From the NCBI GenBank assembly GCA_012719445.1, contig JAAYAH010000262.1, forward strand, positions 1 through 64,000: 64,000 nucleotides of DNA. Reading direction: 5' to 3'. Below are positions 1-7,185 of the stretch, in pieces; the stretch's first letter is position 1, and the number at the start of each line of letters is the position of its first letter. A program made the translations under genes and the position numbers. The notes under the pieces are model-generated. The model was not told the origin of the DNA. It saw only the letters and a list, made by a program, of their open reading frames with translations, and did not search any database. Source of the DNA: Actinomycetales bacterium. GTDB lineage: Bacteria > Actinomycetota > Actinomycetes > Actinomycetales > Kineosporiaceae.

Positions 1-142
1 CGTCGGCCCACCCGGCGTCGGCACGCCTGCTGAACAGGACGGCATCGGGTGCCTCCTCGGCTGCTGACCAGACCAGGTCGGTGAGGTTCCGCCCAGGGAC
101 CGGCTGGACCAGCAACGGGACGCTGTACTCGCGCACGGACAC
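1..142 (-). CDS. Long-chain acyl-CoA synthetase, N-terminal fragment (FadD15-like)
   Basis: Only the first 47 codons lie in the window; the gene runs off the left edge. The protein begins VSVREYSVPLLVQPVPG, continues LTDLVWSAAEEAPDAVLF, and stays open to base 1. This matches the opening of actinobacterial AMP-forming long-chain fatty-acid-CoA ligases, which activate fatty acids with ATP and CoA. In Mycobacterium, fadD15 sits next to the SRPBCC and ArsA-like genes, and the same neighbours follow here on the opposite strand. I chose the GTG at 142-140 because an AAGGAG lies at 154-149, six bases upstream; a second GTG at 136 is further from it. The catalytic domains are outside the window, so the assignment rests on the N-terminus and synteny. 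Confidence 0.7.
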   Translation of the reverse strand, partial: MSVREYSVPLLVQPVPGRNLTDLVWSAAEEAPDAVLFSRRADAGWAD

Positions 143-563
143 GGCCGGCTCCTTACGTCTCGTGCTCCAGGGCGGGGTCGGTCTCGTGGTCGCGAGCGTC
201 AGGCCCCGTCCCCACCTGGATTGTGAGTGGAACCTTATCCACCCGTCCTCCGTCAGTCAGTACTCTGCGATCACGCGGCGGGTCCCGGAAGGGTCTGCCG
301 CGGGGTTCACCCCGGTGGATCGCCCTCCGGCCGGGGGTGCCGGGCCGTCGGTCACCGGGGCGCAGACCCCGACGATCGCCTGCTATGCCCGGTTGCGCCA
401 CTCGGAGCCGCGCCAGCGGCGGGACGCAACCCCGAGGTCCCGGGTACGGCCGGGTAATCTTCCGACGCGCCCGCCCGCCGCCCGGCGGCCGACGACCCGT
501 GGGGTCGGACGGCGTCATCCGAGACCGCGCGGGCCGGGCACGGCACCGGGAGAGGCGACCACC
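143..563. other. Divergent intergenic region, acyl-CoA synthetase / SRPBCC gene
   Basis: This 421-base region separates two divergent genes. The left part holds the promoter of the minus-strand gene. For the plus-strand gene, TACTCT at 261-266 and TAATCT at 455-460 are possible -10 boxes, but neither has a convincing -35. Open frames crossing the region have no recognisable protein content and look like GC-rich shadows. Confidence 0.35.
232..260 (-). promoter_or_regulatory. Candidate promoter for the acyl-CoA synthetase gene
   Basis: Read on the minus strand, CTGACT (260-255) is followed after exactly 17 bases by TAAGGT (237-232). Both are close to the housekeeping sigma consensus of actinomycetes. 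Transcription would start near 225, giving a leader of about 80 bases. Seen by eye only. Confidence 0.4.
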
Positions 564-1007
564 ATGGCCGATCGCACCGAGTCCACCGCCGTCGTCGGCG
601 CGTCGCCGGCCGCGGTCCTCGCCGTCGTCTCCGACGTCGAGGCCTACCCCGTCTGGACCGGTGCCGTCCGGAAGGCCGAGATCCTGGACACCGACGCCGA
701 GGGGCGCCCGCACCGGGTGCGGTTCGTCCTCGACGCCGGCGCCATCCGCGACACCTACACCCTCGCCTACACCTGGGACGTCGCCCCCGACGGCGTGGGG
801 ACGGTCTCCTGGGGCCTGGTCGAGGCCGAGGTGCTCAAGGCGATGGACGGCGCGTACCGGCTGGAGGCGGCGGGCGCCGGGTGCCGGGTCACCTACAGCC
901 TCGTCGTCGACCTGCGGATGCCCATGCTGGGAATGCTGCGCCGCAAGGCGGAGAAGGTGATCATCGACACCGCCCTCAACGAGCTGAAGAAGCGGGTCGA
1001 GGGGTAG
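564..1007 (+). CDS. SRPBCC / polyketide-cyclase-like protein
   Basis: A 147-residue protein of the SRPBCC (START/Bet v1-like) superfamily, a helix-grip fold that encloses a hydrophobic ligand. The typical start is visible (ATG followed by ESTAVVGASPAAVLAVVSDVEAYPVW), as is the closing long helix (LRRKAEKVIIDTALNELKKRVEG, partly quoted). No catalytic residues can be inferred; many members bind lipids or act as cyclases or dehydratases. The preceding open frame extends to 81, but the family homology begins at the ATG at 564. It ends three bases before the ArsA-like ATPase and is probably co-transcribed. The same pair (Rv2185c-Rv2184c) occurs in mycobacteria. Confidence 0.75.
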   Translation: MADRTESTAVVGASPAAVLAVVSDVEAYPVWTGAVRKAEILDTDAEGRPHRVRFVLDAGAIRDTYTLAYTWDVAPDGVGTVSWGLVEAEVLKAMDGAYRLEAAGAGCRVTYSLVVDLRMPMLGMLRRKAEKVIIDTALNELKKRVEG

Positions 1008-1010
1008 CCC

Positions 1011-2225
1011 TTGCGCGTCGTCCTCTTCACCGGGAAGGGCGGGGTCGGCAAGACCACCACCGCCGCGGCCACCGCCGTGCACGCCGCCCGCGCCGGGATC
1101 AAGACCCTGGTGCTGTCGACCGACGCCGCGCACTCCCTCGGTGACGCCCTGGCCCGGCCGCTCGGCGCCGTCCCGGAGGAGGTCGAGTCGGGGCTGTTCG
1201 CCCAGCAGATCGACCCCCTGGCCCGGGTGCGCGGCTCCTGGTCCGGGGTCCGGGAGTGCGTCCTCGGCCTGCTCGACCAGCTCGACGTCGACCCGGTCGA
1301 GGCCGAGGAGCTCGCCGACCTGCCCGGTGCCGAGGAGGTGTTGGCGCTGCTGGAGCTGCGCGACTCCTCGGTCGCCGGGCCGTGGGAGCTCGTGGTCGTC
1401 GACTGCGCACCCACCGCGGAGACCCTGCGGCTGCTCGCCCTCCCCGAGGTCCTCGGCCGGTTCGTCGAGCGGCTGCTGCCCATGGAGCGGCGCCTGGCCA
1501 GGGCGCTGGCCGGGGGGATCGCCCCGCTGCTCGGCCACCGCGGTGGCACGCCGGTGCCGAGGGACCACGTGGTGGAGGCCGCGCAGCGGCTGCAGACCGA
1601 GCTGGCCGGGGTCCGGTCGCTGCTCGCCGACCCCGGCACCTCGATCCGGTTGGTGCTCACCCCCGAGGCTGTCGCCGTCGCCGAGGCGCTGAGGTCGTGG
1701 ACGTCGCTCTCGCTGTACGGGTACGTGGTCGACGGCGTCGTGGTCAACCGGCTCTTCCCGGACGCCGGGGCCGACGACTGGCGTTCCGGGTGGGTCGCGG
1801 CCCAGGCCGGACGGCTGGCCGCGATCGAGGAGTCCTTCGGCGCCGTCCCGGTGACCAGGGCTCCCTACGCCGCGGTCGAGCCGGTCGGCACCGACGCCCT
1901 CGCCGACCTCGGTCTGGAGATGTACGGGTATCCGGGAGAGGATGCCCTCTCGGCACTGCTGGGGCCGGTGGAGATCCAGCCGGCGCTGCGGGTGCGCTGG
2001 TCGGGGCGGGAATTCCTCCTCGAGCTCGACCTGCCGGGAGCGTGCCGCGAGGAGGTGGACCTGTCCCGGCGTGGGGAGGAGCTGGTCGTGCAGCACGGCG
2101 GGCGGAGGCGGGCCATCGCCCTGCCGAGTGCCCTGCGTCGCTGCCGGGTCGCCGGGGCCACGTTGCGGGACGGGGTCCTCGGGGTCACCTTCACCCCCGA
2201 TCCCGACCAGTGGCGGCCGTCGTGA
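1011..2225 (+). CDS. ArsA/GET3-family ATPase with C-terminal HSP20-like domain
   Basis: A 404-residue P-loop ATPase of the ArsA/Get3 group. A deviant Walker A GKGGVGKT is at residues 8-15, followed by a switch-like STDAAHS near residue 38. From about residue 322 the chain has an alpha-crystallin/HSP20-like beta sandwich (LRVRWSGREFLLELDLPG onward), the ArsA_HSP20 arrangement known from actinobacterial homologues. Arsenite transport is unlikely: no arsenical genes are nearby and the usual arsenite-binding cysteines are not evident. A targeting or chaperone ATPase role is more plausible but is inference. The start is TTG at 1011, right after the SRPBCC stop. The stop overlaps the GTG of the next gene. 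Confidence 0.8.
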   Translation: MRVVLFTGKGGVGKTTTAAATAVHAARAGIKTLVLSTDAAHSLGDALARPLGAVPEEVESGLFAQQIDPLARVRGSWSGVRECVLGLLDQLDVDPVEAEELADLPGAEEVLALLELRDSSVAGPWELVVVDCAPTAETLRLLALPEVLGRFVERLLPMERRLARALAGGIAPLLGHRGGTPVPRDHVVEAAQRLQTELAGVRSLLADPGTSIRLVLTPEAVAVAEALRSWTSLSLYGYVVDGVVVNRLFPDAGADDWRSGWVAAQAGRLAAIEESFGAVPVTRAPYAAVEPVGTDALADLGLEMYGYPGEDALSALLGPVEIQPALRVRWSGREFLLELDLPGACREEVDLSRRGEELVVQHGGRRRAIALPSALRRCRVAGATLRDGVLGVTFTPDPDQWRPS

Positions 2226-2509
2226 GCGGCGCGTCCGGCGACGGCACGGCCCCCCAGGACGGCGCGTCCCGCGACGGGTGCCCGCTGTGCCAGCTGCTCG
2301 GCCTCCTGCACCAGGCGCGTCCCGAGGTCGCCGAGCACCTCGGGGCGGCCGTTGCCGAGCTCGGCGCGGCACTTCGGGAGCTGCTGCGGGAGCAGGGCGG
2401 CAGCCCCCCCGGGGGCGGACACGACCGCCCGGTCCATCCTGGGGGGGCGGGGGAACGTCCCCGAACGGGACGATCGGGACGCGTGGAGAAGATCAGTATC
2501 AGTGACTGA
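2222..2509 (+). CDS. Small conserved CxxC protein, unknown function
   Basis: A 95-residue protein starting at a GTG that overlaps the ArsA-like stop codon (GTGA), so it is translationally coupled. The N-terminal 20 residues are Gly/Ser/Asp-rich. Then comes a CPLC pair (Cys-x-x-Cys) inside a predicted helix (DGCPLCQLLGLLHQARPEV), followed by a second Ala/Leu-rich helix (AAVAELGAALRELLREQ). The last 35 residues are Gly/Pro/Arg-rich and probably disordered. Similar small proteins sit between the ArsA-like gene and glucokinase in streptomycetes, as I recall. Metal or redox chemistry at the CxxC is possible but not shown. Confidence 0.55.
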   Translation: MSGASGDGTAPQDGASRDGCPLCQLLGLLHQARPEVAEHLGAAVAELGAALRELLREQGGSPPGGGHDRPVHPGGAGERPRTGRSGRVEKISISD

Positions 2510-2613
2510 GCCGTCCCCGGTGACTGCTGCGCGGAAATCAGCGATCATCGAGAGACGCTCCGTGTCGGTGGGCGTCCGGCAAGCGGGAACGAGGGCAGAG
2601 GAGCGGGAGTGCT

Positions 2614-3558
2614 GTGGAACTGACGATCGGCGTGGACGTCGGCGGCAGCAAGATCGCTGCCGGGGTCGTCGACGAGGACGGCCGCGTCCTCGACCAGGTG
2701 CGTAACGAGACCCCGGTGGCGTCGGCCGAAGCGGTCGAGGACGGAATCCTCACGGCGGTCAAGGATCTGCGTGGTCGGCACGACGTGACCGCGGTGGGGG
2801 TCGCCGTCCCCGGGTTCGTCGACGAGCACCGGTCGCGGGTGCGGTTCACCCCCAACCTGCCGATGCGTGACCGCCCGATCCGGGAGTCGGTGTCCTCCCG
2901 GATCGGCCTGCCGGTCGTGGTGGAGAACGACGCCAATGCCGCCGCCTGGGGTGAGTTCCGCTTCGGCGGCGGACGCGGGACCGAGGACATGGTGCTGATC
3001 ACGGTCGGCACCGGGCTCGGCGGCGGGATCGTCACCGGTGGCAGGCTGCTCCGCGGCGCCTGGGGGTCCGCGGCCGAACTGGGGCACGTGCGCGTCGTCC
3101 CGGACGGCGACCCGTGCGGCTGCGGCAAGCGCGGCTGCTGGGAGCAGTACGCCTCCGGCTCCGCTCTCGGCAGGATCGGTCGCCGGGTCGCCCACGCGGA
3201 GCCGGAGAAGTACGCCTGGCTCGTCGAGGCGGCGGGCGGCCACCCCGAGGCCATCAGCGGCCGGATGGTCAGCGCGGCAGCCCGGCAGGGCAACCTGCTC
3301 GCCGTCGAGCTCATCGCGGAGCTGGGCCAGTGGCTCGGCGCGGGGATCGCCGACGTCGCCGACGTGCTGGACCCCGCGGTCGTCGTCATCGGCGGAGGCA
3401 TGTCCGAGGTCGGCGACCTGCTGCTGGAACCGGCCCGCAAGGCCTTCCACCAGCACCTCAGCGCCGGTGCCCACCGCCCGCACCTGTCGATCGTCGGAGC
3501 CGAGCTGGGCAACGACGCCGGACTCATCGGGGCAGGTGACCTGGCGAGGACCAGGTGA
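2614..3558 (+). CDS. ROK-family glucokinase (first copy)
   Basis: A 314-residue ROK-family sugar kinase, which phosphorylates glucose at C6 with ATP in the cytoplasm. The N-terminal phosphate-binding motif IGVDVGGSK is at residues 5-13. The general base is Asp106 in ENDANAA. The ROK zinc-binding signature is at His158 and Cys168/170/175 (CGCGKRGCWE). The closing ATP-site motif is VVIGGGMSE. There is no N-terminal helix-turn-helix, so this is the enzyme rather than a ROK repressor. The position resembles that of Streptomyces glkA, a glucose kinase with a role in carbon catabolite repression. A GGGAG lies just upstream of the GTG start. It overlaps the second ROK gene by four bases. Confidence 0.85.
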   Translation: MELTIGVDVGGSKIAAGVVDEDGRVLDQVRNETPVASAEAVEDGILTAVKDLRGRHDVTAVGVAVPGFVDEHRSRVRFTPNLPMRDRPIRESVSSRIGLPVVVENDANAAAWGEFRFGGGRGTEDMVLITVGTGLGGGIVTGGRLLRGAWGSAAELGHVRVVPDGDPCGCGKRGCWEQYASGSALGRIGRRVAHAEPEKYAWLVEAAGGHPEAISGRMVSAAARQGNLLAVELIAELGQWLGAGIADVADVLDPAVVVIGGGMSEVGDLLLEPARKAFHQHLSAGAHRPHLSIVGAELGNDAGLIGAGDLARTR

Positions 3559-4583
3559 CGGTGCCCCCTGACCGGGAGCCGGACGCCGGGGCGGGTCGGG
3601 GACCGGCCGCCGGGATCCGCAGGGGGCAGGTCGTCGGGATCGACATCGGCGGCACCAAGGTCGCGGCCGGGGTCGTCGACGGCGCGGGCCGGGTGCTCGA
3701 CCGCGAGCTGCGGTCGACGCCCGGCCGGGACCCGGCCGGGGTCCGGCAGACCGTCGTCGAGGTGGTCACCGCGCTGCGCGCCCGGCACGACGTCCTCGCC
3801 GTCGGCATCGGGGCGGCCGGCATCGTCGACCCCGACGGCGGCCGGGTGCTCTTCTCGCCCCATCTGGCCTGGCGGGACGAGCCGCTCCGCGACGAGACGG
3901 AGCGGGCGCTCGGCGTGCCGGTGGTCGTCGACAACGACGCCAACGCCGCGGCGTGGGCCGAGTGGCGGTTCGGCGCGGCCCGCGGCCGGTCGCACGTGGT
4001 CTGCGTCAACCTGGGCACGGGGATCGGCGGTGGCATGGTCGCCGACGGGACCGTGCGGCGCGGGCGGTGGGGATTGGCCGGCGAGTTCGGGCACATGATC
4101 GCCGTACCGGACGGCCGGAGCTGCGAGTGCGGAAACCGGGGCTGCCTCGAGCAGTACGCGTCCGGCAACGTGCTCGGCCGCAGGGCGAGGGAGCTGGCAG
4201 GGGCCGGCCGACCCGCTGCGGCGCGGCTGCTGGAGCTGGCGGGCGGTGACGCCGCGGCGATCACCGGGCGGACGGTGACCGCCGCGGCAGCGGACGGTGA
4301 CCCGCTGGCGGTGGAGCTGTTCGCCGACGTCGGTCACTGGCTCGGCATCGGCCTGGCCAACCTCGCCGCAGCCCTCGACCCGGAGGTCCTCGTCGTCGGC
4401 GGCGGGGTCTGCGACGCGGGGGAGCTGCTGCTCGGACCGGCCAGGGAGTCCTTCCGGGTCACCCTGCCCGGCCGCGGGTTCCGGCCGGAGCCGCCGATCG
4501 TGCGGGCCGAGCTGGGGCCGGAGGCAGGCCTGGTCGGAGCGGCGGACCTGGCCCGGTCCGCCGTCCCGGTGGTACCGGGATGA
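3555..4583 (+). CDS. ROK-family sugar kinase (second, tandem copy)
   Basis: A 342-residue paralogue of the preceding kinase, starting at a GTG that overlaps its stop (GTGA). It has the same landmarks: VVGIDIGGTKVAAG, the catalytic NDANAAAW, the cysteine signature CECGNRGCLEQYASG and the VLVVGGGVCDAG motif. It differs by a Gly/Pro/Arg-rich N-terminal extension of about 25 residues. With all key residues kept, both copies are expected to be active. The second may have a different sugar preference (glucose, N-acetylmannosamine or another hexose), which the sequence does not settle. The coupled arrangement and similar length suggest a local gene duplication. Confidence 0.8.
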   Translation: MTVPPDREPDAGAGRGPAAGIRRGQVVGIDIGGTKVAAGVVDGAGRVLDRELRSTPGRDPAGVRQTVVEVVTALRARHDVLAVGIGAAGIVDPDGGRVLFSPHLAWRDEPLRDETERALGVPVVVDNDANAAAWAEWRFGAARGRSHVVCVNLGTGIGGGMVADGTVRRGRWGLAGEFGHMIAVPDGRSCECGNRGCLEQYASGNVLGRRARELAGAGRPAAARLLELAGGDAAAITGRTVTAAAADGDPLAVELFADVGHWLGIGLANLAAALDPEVLVVGGGVCDAGELLLGPARESFRVTLPGRGFRPEPPIVRAELGPEAGLVGAADLARSAVPVVPG

Positions 4584-5353
4584 CGACGTCCCCGACCGGG
4601 CCGAACGGGTCGACCGGGCCGACCGGGCACGCCGAGCGGGCCGGGCCCGCCGCGCCGGGCGGCCCGCTGCGGCTGGTGAGCTGGAACGTGCACGACCTGC
4701 TCGGTGACCAGCTGGCCGTGACCCGGGTGCTGCGCTCGGCCCGGCCCGACGTCGTCTGTCTGCAGGAGGCCCCCAGGTGGCCCGGGTCGCGGTGGCGGCT
4801 GGCGGCGCTGGCGCGCGGCTGCGGCCTGCTCTACCTCGACGGCGGCCGGACCGGAGCAGGGACGGCGGTGCTCGTGGCACAGCGGGTCGTCCCGGCCGGG
4901 GCCAGGGCGTTCCGGCTGCCGGTGCGGGGCCTGCGCACCCGGCCGAGGGGTGCCGTCGTCGCGGAACTCGTCCTCCCGGGCGCCTCGGCCGGTGCGACCC
5001 CACTGACCGTCGCCTCCGTGCACCTCGGGCTCGACCCGGCGGAGCGTGCCGCCCACGTCGCGCTGATCGCCGAGAAACTGGCCGGGGCGGGCGACCGGCT
5101 CGTCGTCGCGGGCGACCTCAACGAGCGACCCGACGGGCCGTCCTGGGCTGCCCTGGCCGGGTACGGCCTCGCCGACCCGCGTCCGGGCGCGCCGCCGACC
5201 TTCCCGGCCAGGACACCCCGGTCCCGCATCGACGCGGTGCTCGCGAGGCCCGGGGTCGAGGTGCTCGACGACGAGGTCTGGCGGCCGGACCCGCGGGACG
5301 TGGTGCTGGCCAGCGACCACCGACCGGTCCTCGCCCTGCTGCGGGTGCGCTGA
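4580..5353 (+). CDS. Endonuclease/exonuclease/phosphatase-family hydrolase
   Basis: A 257-residue metal-dependent hydrolase of the EEP (DNase I-like) superfamily. The family's motifs are in order: LVSWNVHDLLG (Asn), VVCLQEAP (metal-binding Glu), VHLGLDP, VVAGDLNERPDGPSW (Asp/Asn) and SDHRPVLALL (the Asp-His pair). About 30 Pro/Gly/Thr-rich residues precede the fold. The substrate could be a nucleic acid, a phosphodiester lipid or an inositol phosphate. The ATG overlaps the stop of the second ROK kinase (ATGA), so it is coupled to the kinase operon. No signal peptide is evident. Confidence 0.8.
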   Translation: MTTSPTGPNGSTGPTGHAERAGPAAPGGPLRLVSWNVHDLLGDQLAVTRVLRSARPDVVCLQEAPRWPGSRWRLAALARGCGLLYLDGGRTGAGTAVLVAQRVVPAGARAFRLPVRGLRTRPRGAVVAELVLPGASAGATPLTVASVHLGLDPAERAAHVALIAEKLAGAGDRLVVAGDLNERPDGPSWAALAGYGLADPRPGAPPTFPARTPRSRIDAVLARPGVEVLDDEVWRPDPRDVVLASDHRPVLALLRVR

Positions 5354-5419
5354 GCCCCGCCCCGACCGGAACCCCGCCGGGCAGGAGCCCTGCGCGACCG
5401 GTCGTGCCCCTGCCGTGGA

Positions 5420-6178
5420 TCAGACGACGGCACCGTCGTCATCGTCGTCCTCGCGGTCCTTCGGCATCCGGGCGACGAGGGTCACGAACCCGGCGACGAA
5501 GGCGACGACGGCCATGAGCAGGAAGATCTGCGACGGCCTCGCCCCCAGGATCACCACGCCGAGGATGTACAGCGGGCCGCCGAGCACCCCTGCCCAGGCC
5601 AGCCGGAAGACGAGGTCGCCCCGCAGCAGCGGGGTCGGCGGCGGGTCGGGCGGGACGAACCCCTCGCTGTCGTCGATCTCCTCCTCGGCCCGGGGCCACA
5701 CCGACGGCAGCAGCGGGTCCGCGGAGACGTCGGGGGAGGCCGCTCTCTCCTCCGCGGGGCCCCGGCGGCTCGCGGCCCCGGGGGCGGCGGACGGCGGCGG
5801 GCCCGCCGGGCTCGACGGCGGGTCGAGCTCCTCGAGAGCGGACCAGCGCCCCGGGGCCGGGCTCTCCGCCGACCAGTTGGCCACGATCGCGGCGAAGACG
5901 CTGTCGATGTCGAGCTCGCCGGGCTGTTCCTCGCCACGGTCCCCCGTGCCGGGCCGGCCGGCGTCGGGCTCACCGCCCTCCCGGCCGCAGTCGTCGTCCG
6001 CGGGCGGCTCCCGGCCGGCCTGCGGTCGCGGATCACCGGCGGGCTGCGGATCACCGGCGGGCTGCGGGCGGCCGGCGGGGGGTGCGTCGTCCCGGGCCGG
6101 GTCCGCGCCTGCCCCTCGGGGATCCTCGCCCCGGGCCGGCTCCTCGCGTGCCGGGTCCGGTTCCACGCCGCCGTTCAC
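5420..6178 (-). CDS. Proline-rich membrane protein with two C-terminal TM helices
   Basis: A 252-residue protein of unknown function. Residues 1-170 are disordered, rich in Pro, Gly, Asp and Glu, with short repeats such as PQPAGDPQPAGDP; one more ordered patch (ELDIDSVFAAIVANW) is near residue 90. The C-terminus has two hydrophobic segments (RLAWAGVLGGPLYILGVVIL and IFLLMAVVAFVAGFVTLVA) and an acidic DDDDD tail. This layout suits an inner-membrane protein with a long cytoplasmic N-terminus. Its GTG overlaps the stop of the alpha/beta hydrolase gene, so the two form a coupled pair. It converges on the EEP gene with a 66-base gap. Confidence 0.6.
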   Translation of the reverse strand: MNGGVEPDPAREEPARGEDPRGAGADPARDDAPPAGRPQPAGDPQPAGDPRPQAGREPPADDDCGREGGEPDAGRPGTGDRGEEQPGELDIDSVFAAIVANWSAESPAPGRWSALEELDPPSSPAGPPPSAAPGAASRRGPAEERAASPDVSADPLLPSVWPRAEEEIDDSEGFVPPDPPPTPLLRGDLVFRLAWAGVLGGPLYILGVVILGARPSQIFLLMAVVAFVAGFVTLVARMPKDREDDDDDGAVV

Positions 6179-6957
6179 CGGGGTTCCTCCGCTCCGCCTG
6201 CCGTGGTGGGCAGTGCACCTGTCGTGACCCGGGTGACGAACTCGACGGATCTCTCGAAGATCATGACGGAGTCGTTGTCGAGGGTCGCGACGTGGTGGCT
6301 CCGCTCGCAGAGCACCTCCCTGACGTCGGTGGAGGAGATCCGGCGGAGCACGGCGGCGCTGCTGGACGCGGGGACCACGTGGTCGACGACCGAGCGGAAG
6401 AGCAGTACCGGCTGGCGGACCAGCGGGAGGTCGGCCACCACCCGCCGCCAGCCGCGCATCATCGAGTGCAGGGCCCGGGTGGGGGTGCGGTCGTAGGCCA
6501 GCTCCGTCACCCCCGGCTTGCTGACGTCGTTCCCGATCGCCCCGACGGACGCCCTCAGGCGGCGCAGGGTCGGGACGGCGAAACGGCGCAGGTCGTCGGT
6601 GCGGACCGCGGGGTTGACCAGCAGCAGCCCTGACACCGCGTCCCCGTGTCGCTCACCGAGCTGCAGGGCGAGGGCACCTCCCATGGACAGGCCCCCGACC
6701 ACCACGGCGCGGCAGGTCGAGGCCAGCTCGGTGAACGCCGAGTCGACCGCGGCGTACCAGTCCTCCCAGCCGGTCCGGCTCAGCTCCTGCCAGGTCCGGC
6801 CGTGTCCCGGGAGCAGCGGGAGCCGCACCGAGTGGCCGGACCGCGCCAGGTGCACGGCCCAGGGCCGCAGCGCCTGGGGGGTGCCGGTGAAGCCGTGACA
6901 GAGGAGCACGCCGACGTCGTCCCCGTCGTGGGAGAAGGGCTCGGCTCCCTGCATCAC
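6175..6957 (-). CDS. Alpha/beta hydrolase (carboxylesterase/lipase-like)
   Basis: A cytoplasmic serine hydrolase of about 260 residues, similar to monoacylglycerol lipases and carboxylesterases. The oxyanion-hole motif HGFTGTP is near residue 21, the nucleophile elbow GLSMGG has Ser91, the acid is in RSVVDHVVP, and the catalytic His is in ERSHHVATLD. The frame is open upstream to 7059. However, an AGGAGG at 6973-6968 precedes GTG 6957 by 10 bases and ATG 6954 by 13, and homology starts there; ATG 6954 is equally possible. It lies upstream of, and overlaps, the proline-rich membrane protein gene. Across a short divergent region is the acyltransferase plsC, which suggests but does not prove a lipid-related substrate. 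Confidence 0.8.
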   Translation of the reverse strand: MMQGAEPFSHDGDDVGVLLCHGFTGTPQALRPWAVHLARSGHSVRLPLLPGHGRTWQELSRTGWEDWYAAVDSAFTELASTCRAVVVGGLSMGGALALQLGERHGDAVSGLLLVNPAVRTDDLRRFAVPTLRRLRASVGAIGNDVSKPGVTELAYDRTPTRALHSMMRGWRRVVADLPLVRQPVLLFRSVVDHVVPASSSAAVLRRISSTDVREVLCERSHHVATLDNDSVMIFERSVEFVTRVTTGALPTTAGGAEEPR

Positions 6958-7111
6958 GGGTGCGGTACCTCCTCGTCGCGGTCTCAGCTGGACGGTACCC
7001 CGGCTGTGCGGGATCGGCCGGGCGTTGCCCGGATGGCTTCCCCCGCGCCGGGCCGTCATCGTGGCACGGGCTTCGTCGCCGGTCGAGGGTCACAACGACC
7101 GGCGAGAGGCG

Positions 7112-7158
7112 GGGATCACCACGTGCGTCGTGATCCCGGCGGCAGGAGTCCGTAGAGT
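7112..7158 (+). promoter_or_regulatory. plsC promoter region with inverted repeat
   Basis: GGGATCAC (7112-7119) and GTGATCCC (7130-7137) form a perfect 8-base inverted repeat with a 10-base spacer. A candidate -10 TAGAGT is at 7153-7158, and the right arm falls where its -35 would be, so a bound regulator could block the promoter. The downstream SD GGGAGG at 7174-7179 leads to the GTG of plsC. Confidence 0.35.
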
Positions 7159-7185
7159 TCTTCCCGGGTCGACGGGAGGTCAGCG

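Noticed and set aside
1011-2225. Arsenite-transporting ATPase
   Set aside because: No arsenical permease, reductase or repressor nearby, no evident arsenite-binding cysteines, single ATPase half with an HSP20-like domain.
153-2372. Minus-strand open frame of about 740 codons over the SRPBCC and ArsA-like genes
   Set aside because: Low-complexity shadow composition, crosses a divergent promoter region, and overlaps genes with clear family motifs.
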